A stretch of DNA of 64,000 bases from positions 62,001 to 126,000 of the forward strand of contig NZ_BCUF01000009.1 of NCBI RefSeq assembly GCF_001591145.1. The letters run 5' to 3'. This DNA is from Vibrio harveyi NBRC 15634 = ATCC 14126 = KCTC 12724. Lineage in GTDB: Bacteria > Pseudomonadota > Gammaproteobacteria > Enterobacterales > Vibrionaceae. Each line of letters opens with the position of its first letter. Within the stretch, counting starts at the first letter, position 1. Made by a program: the position numbers and the translations under genes. Below the pieces are notes generated by a model that worked only from the letters and a program-made list of their open reading frames with translations, did no database searches and was not told the DNA's origin. Below, piece by piece: positions 63,739 through 64,000 of the stretch.

Positions 63739-64000
63739 TTACTTAACTTGGTAGTTGACGGTAATCATGCCCGTCTCTTGGGTTGGTTTGATTTGATAAC
63801 GAACTTCGCTGTCCGCTAGTTGCATCTTTTGTCGCAAATAATTCCGTCCACCGTGCTCGCGTACCACTTCAACATGCAACGTGTAAGTACCTTGTTCGAG
63901 TCGCAGACCTTCATCATTGGTGCCATCCCAAATAAAACGGTATTGACCAGCGGGACGAGTAGCAGACGTCACGGCGTCCACTAATTCGCGATCATAACGA
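63739..64000 (-). CDS. DUF2271 domain protein, 5' part outside window
   Basis: The reading frame stays open to the window edge, so the N-terminus is missing. The visible part (RYDRELVDAVTSATRPAGQYRF, GTYTLHVEVVREHGGRNYL) matches what I remember as DUF2271, an exported domain often encoded next to DUF4198 and PepSY proteins in metal or haem operons. It stops 16 bp before the DUF4198 gene, so the operon's promoter lies outside the window. Confidence 0.75.
   Translation of the reverse strand, partial: RYDRELVDAVTSATRPAGQYRFIWDGTNDEGLRLEQGTYTLHVEVVREHGGRNYLRQKMQLADSEVRYQIKPTQETGMITVNYQVK

Overview
The window looks like a piece of a Vibrio genome, most likely the Harveyi clade and probably chromosome 2. 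The assignment rests on gene content and protein style: a VCA0956-like diguanylate cyclase, a CNT nucleoside transporter close to V. cholerae NupC, DUF2913, DUF3541 and DUF3612 proteins, rimK-rimB, speA-speB, tnaA, and a CsrB-type RNA with a Vibrio/enteric layout. I see no integrase, transposase, phage gene, CRISPR array or integron cassette. It reads as ordinary chromosomal backbone with a rich set of regulatory leaders.

Layout. 1-4.6 kb: a cut-off lipoprotein and an outer-membrane beta-barrel, an AT-rich gene-free kilobase with a perfect CRP site, a zinc-ribbon protein, an unusual metzincin and a sugar acetyltransferase. 4.7-11.6 kb: oxidative and light-damage repair (OsmC, periplasmic MsrAB, DUF2256, Cry-DASH, FeS-type photolyase, SDR) and a diguanylate cyclase. 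11.7-21.3 kb: an ScfR-like XRE regulator, a CHASE-GGDEF protein, AlkB, DUF3541, an XRE regulator beside a GlgC-like protein with eroded catalytic motifs, and nupC behind a long structured leader. 21.8-27.2 kb: tRNA-Leu(GAG), DUF2913, the tna operon with its TnaC leader peptide, a stand-alone NqrB, a periplasmic cystatin, and GrpB.

27.4-37.6 kb: a TAXI-type TRAP transporter with L-2-hydroxyglutarate oxidase, transcribed from what looks like a sigma-54 promoter with two matching 20-bp upstream sites. A DctB/DctD-like two-component pair lies just beyond brnQ, so the block reads as a sensed uptake-and-oxidation module for a 2-hydroxyglutarate-like acid. brnQ has its own leader ORF with competing hairpins. 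37.8-47.5 kb: 6-phospho-beta-glucosidase, PhoX, YggL, a 28-codon ORF behind a class II CRP promoter, AraC, a CsrB-family sRNA, LysR, DUF5329, and an MBL lipoprotein divergent from a TetR regulator with shared operators. 47.9-57.1 kb: rimK-rimB, an MBL hydrolase, speA-speB (arginine to putrescine), an EmrD-like exporter, and a lipoprotein oligopeptidase B. 57.3-64 kb: a porin and a tightly overlapped operon for metal uptake (DUF2271, DUF4198, small periplasmic proteins, ZnuA/ZnuC/ZnuB-like components) that ends in a second ZnuA-like protein without the usual metal ligands.

The most interesting signals lie between the recognised genes: the nupC leader (structured RNA, 38-codon ORF and terminator hairpin), a TnaC without the usual terminal proline, the brnQ leader, the sigma-54/UAS architecture, the CRP-driven 28-codon ORF, and a 27-bp palindrome downstream of the ScfR-like regulator. 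All calls come from reading the sequence and from memory of the families; no search or folding program was run.
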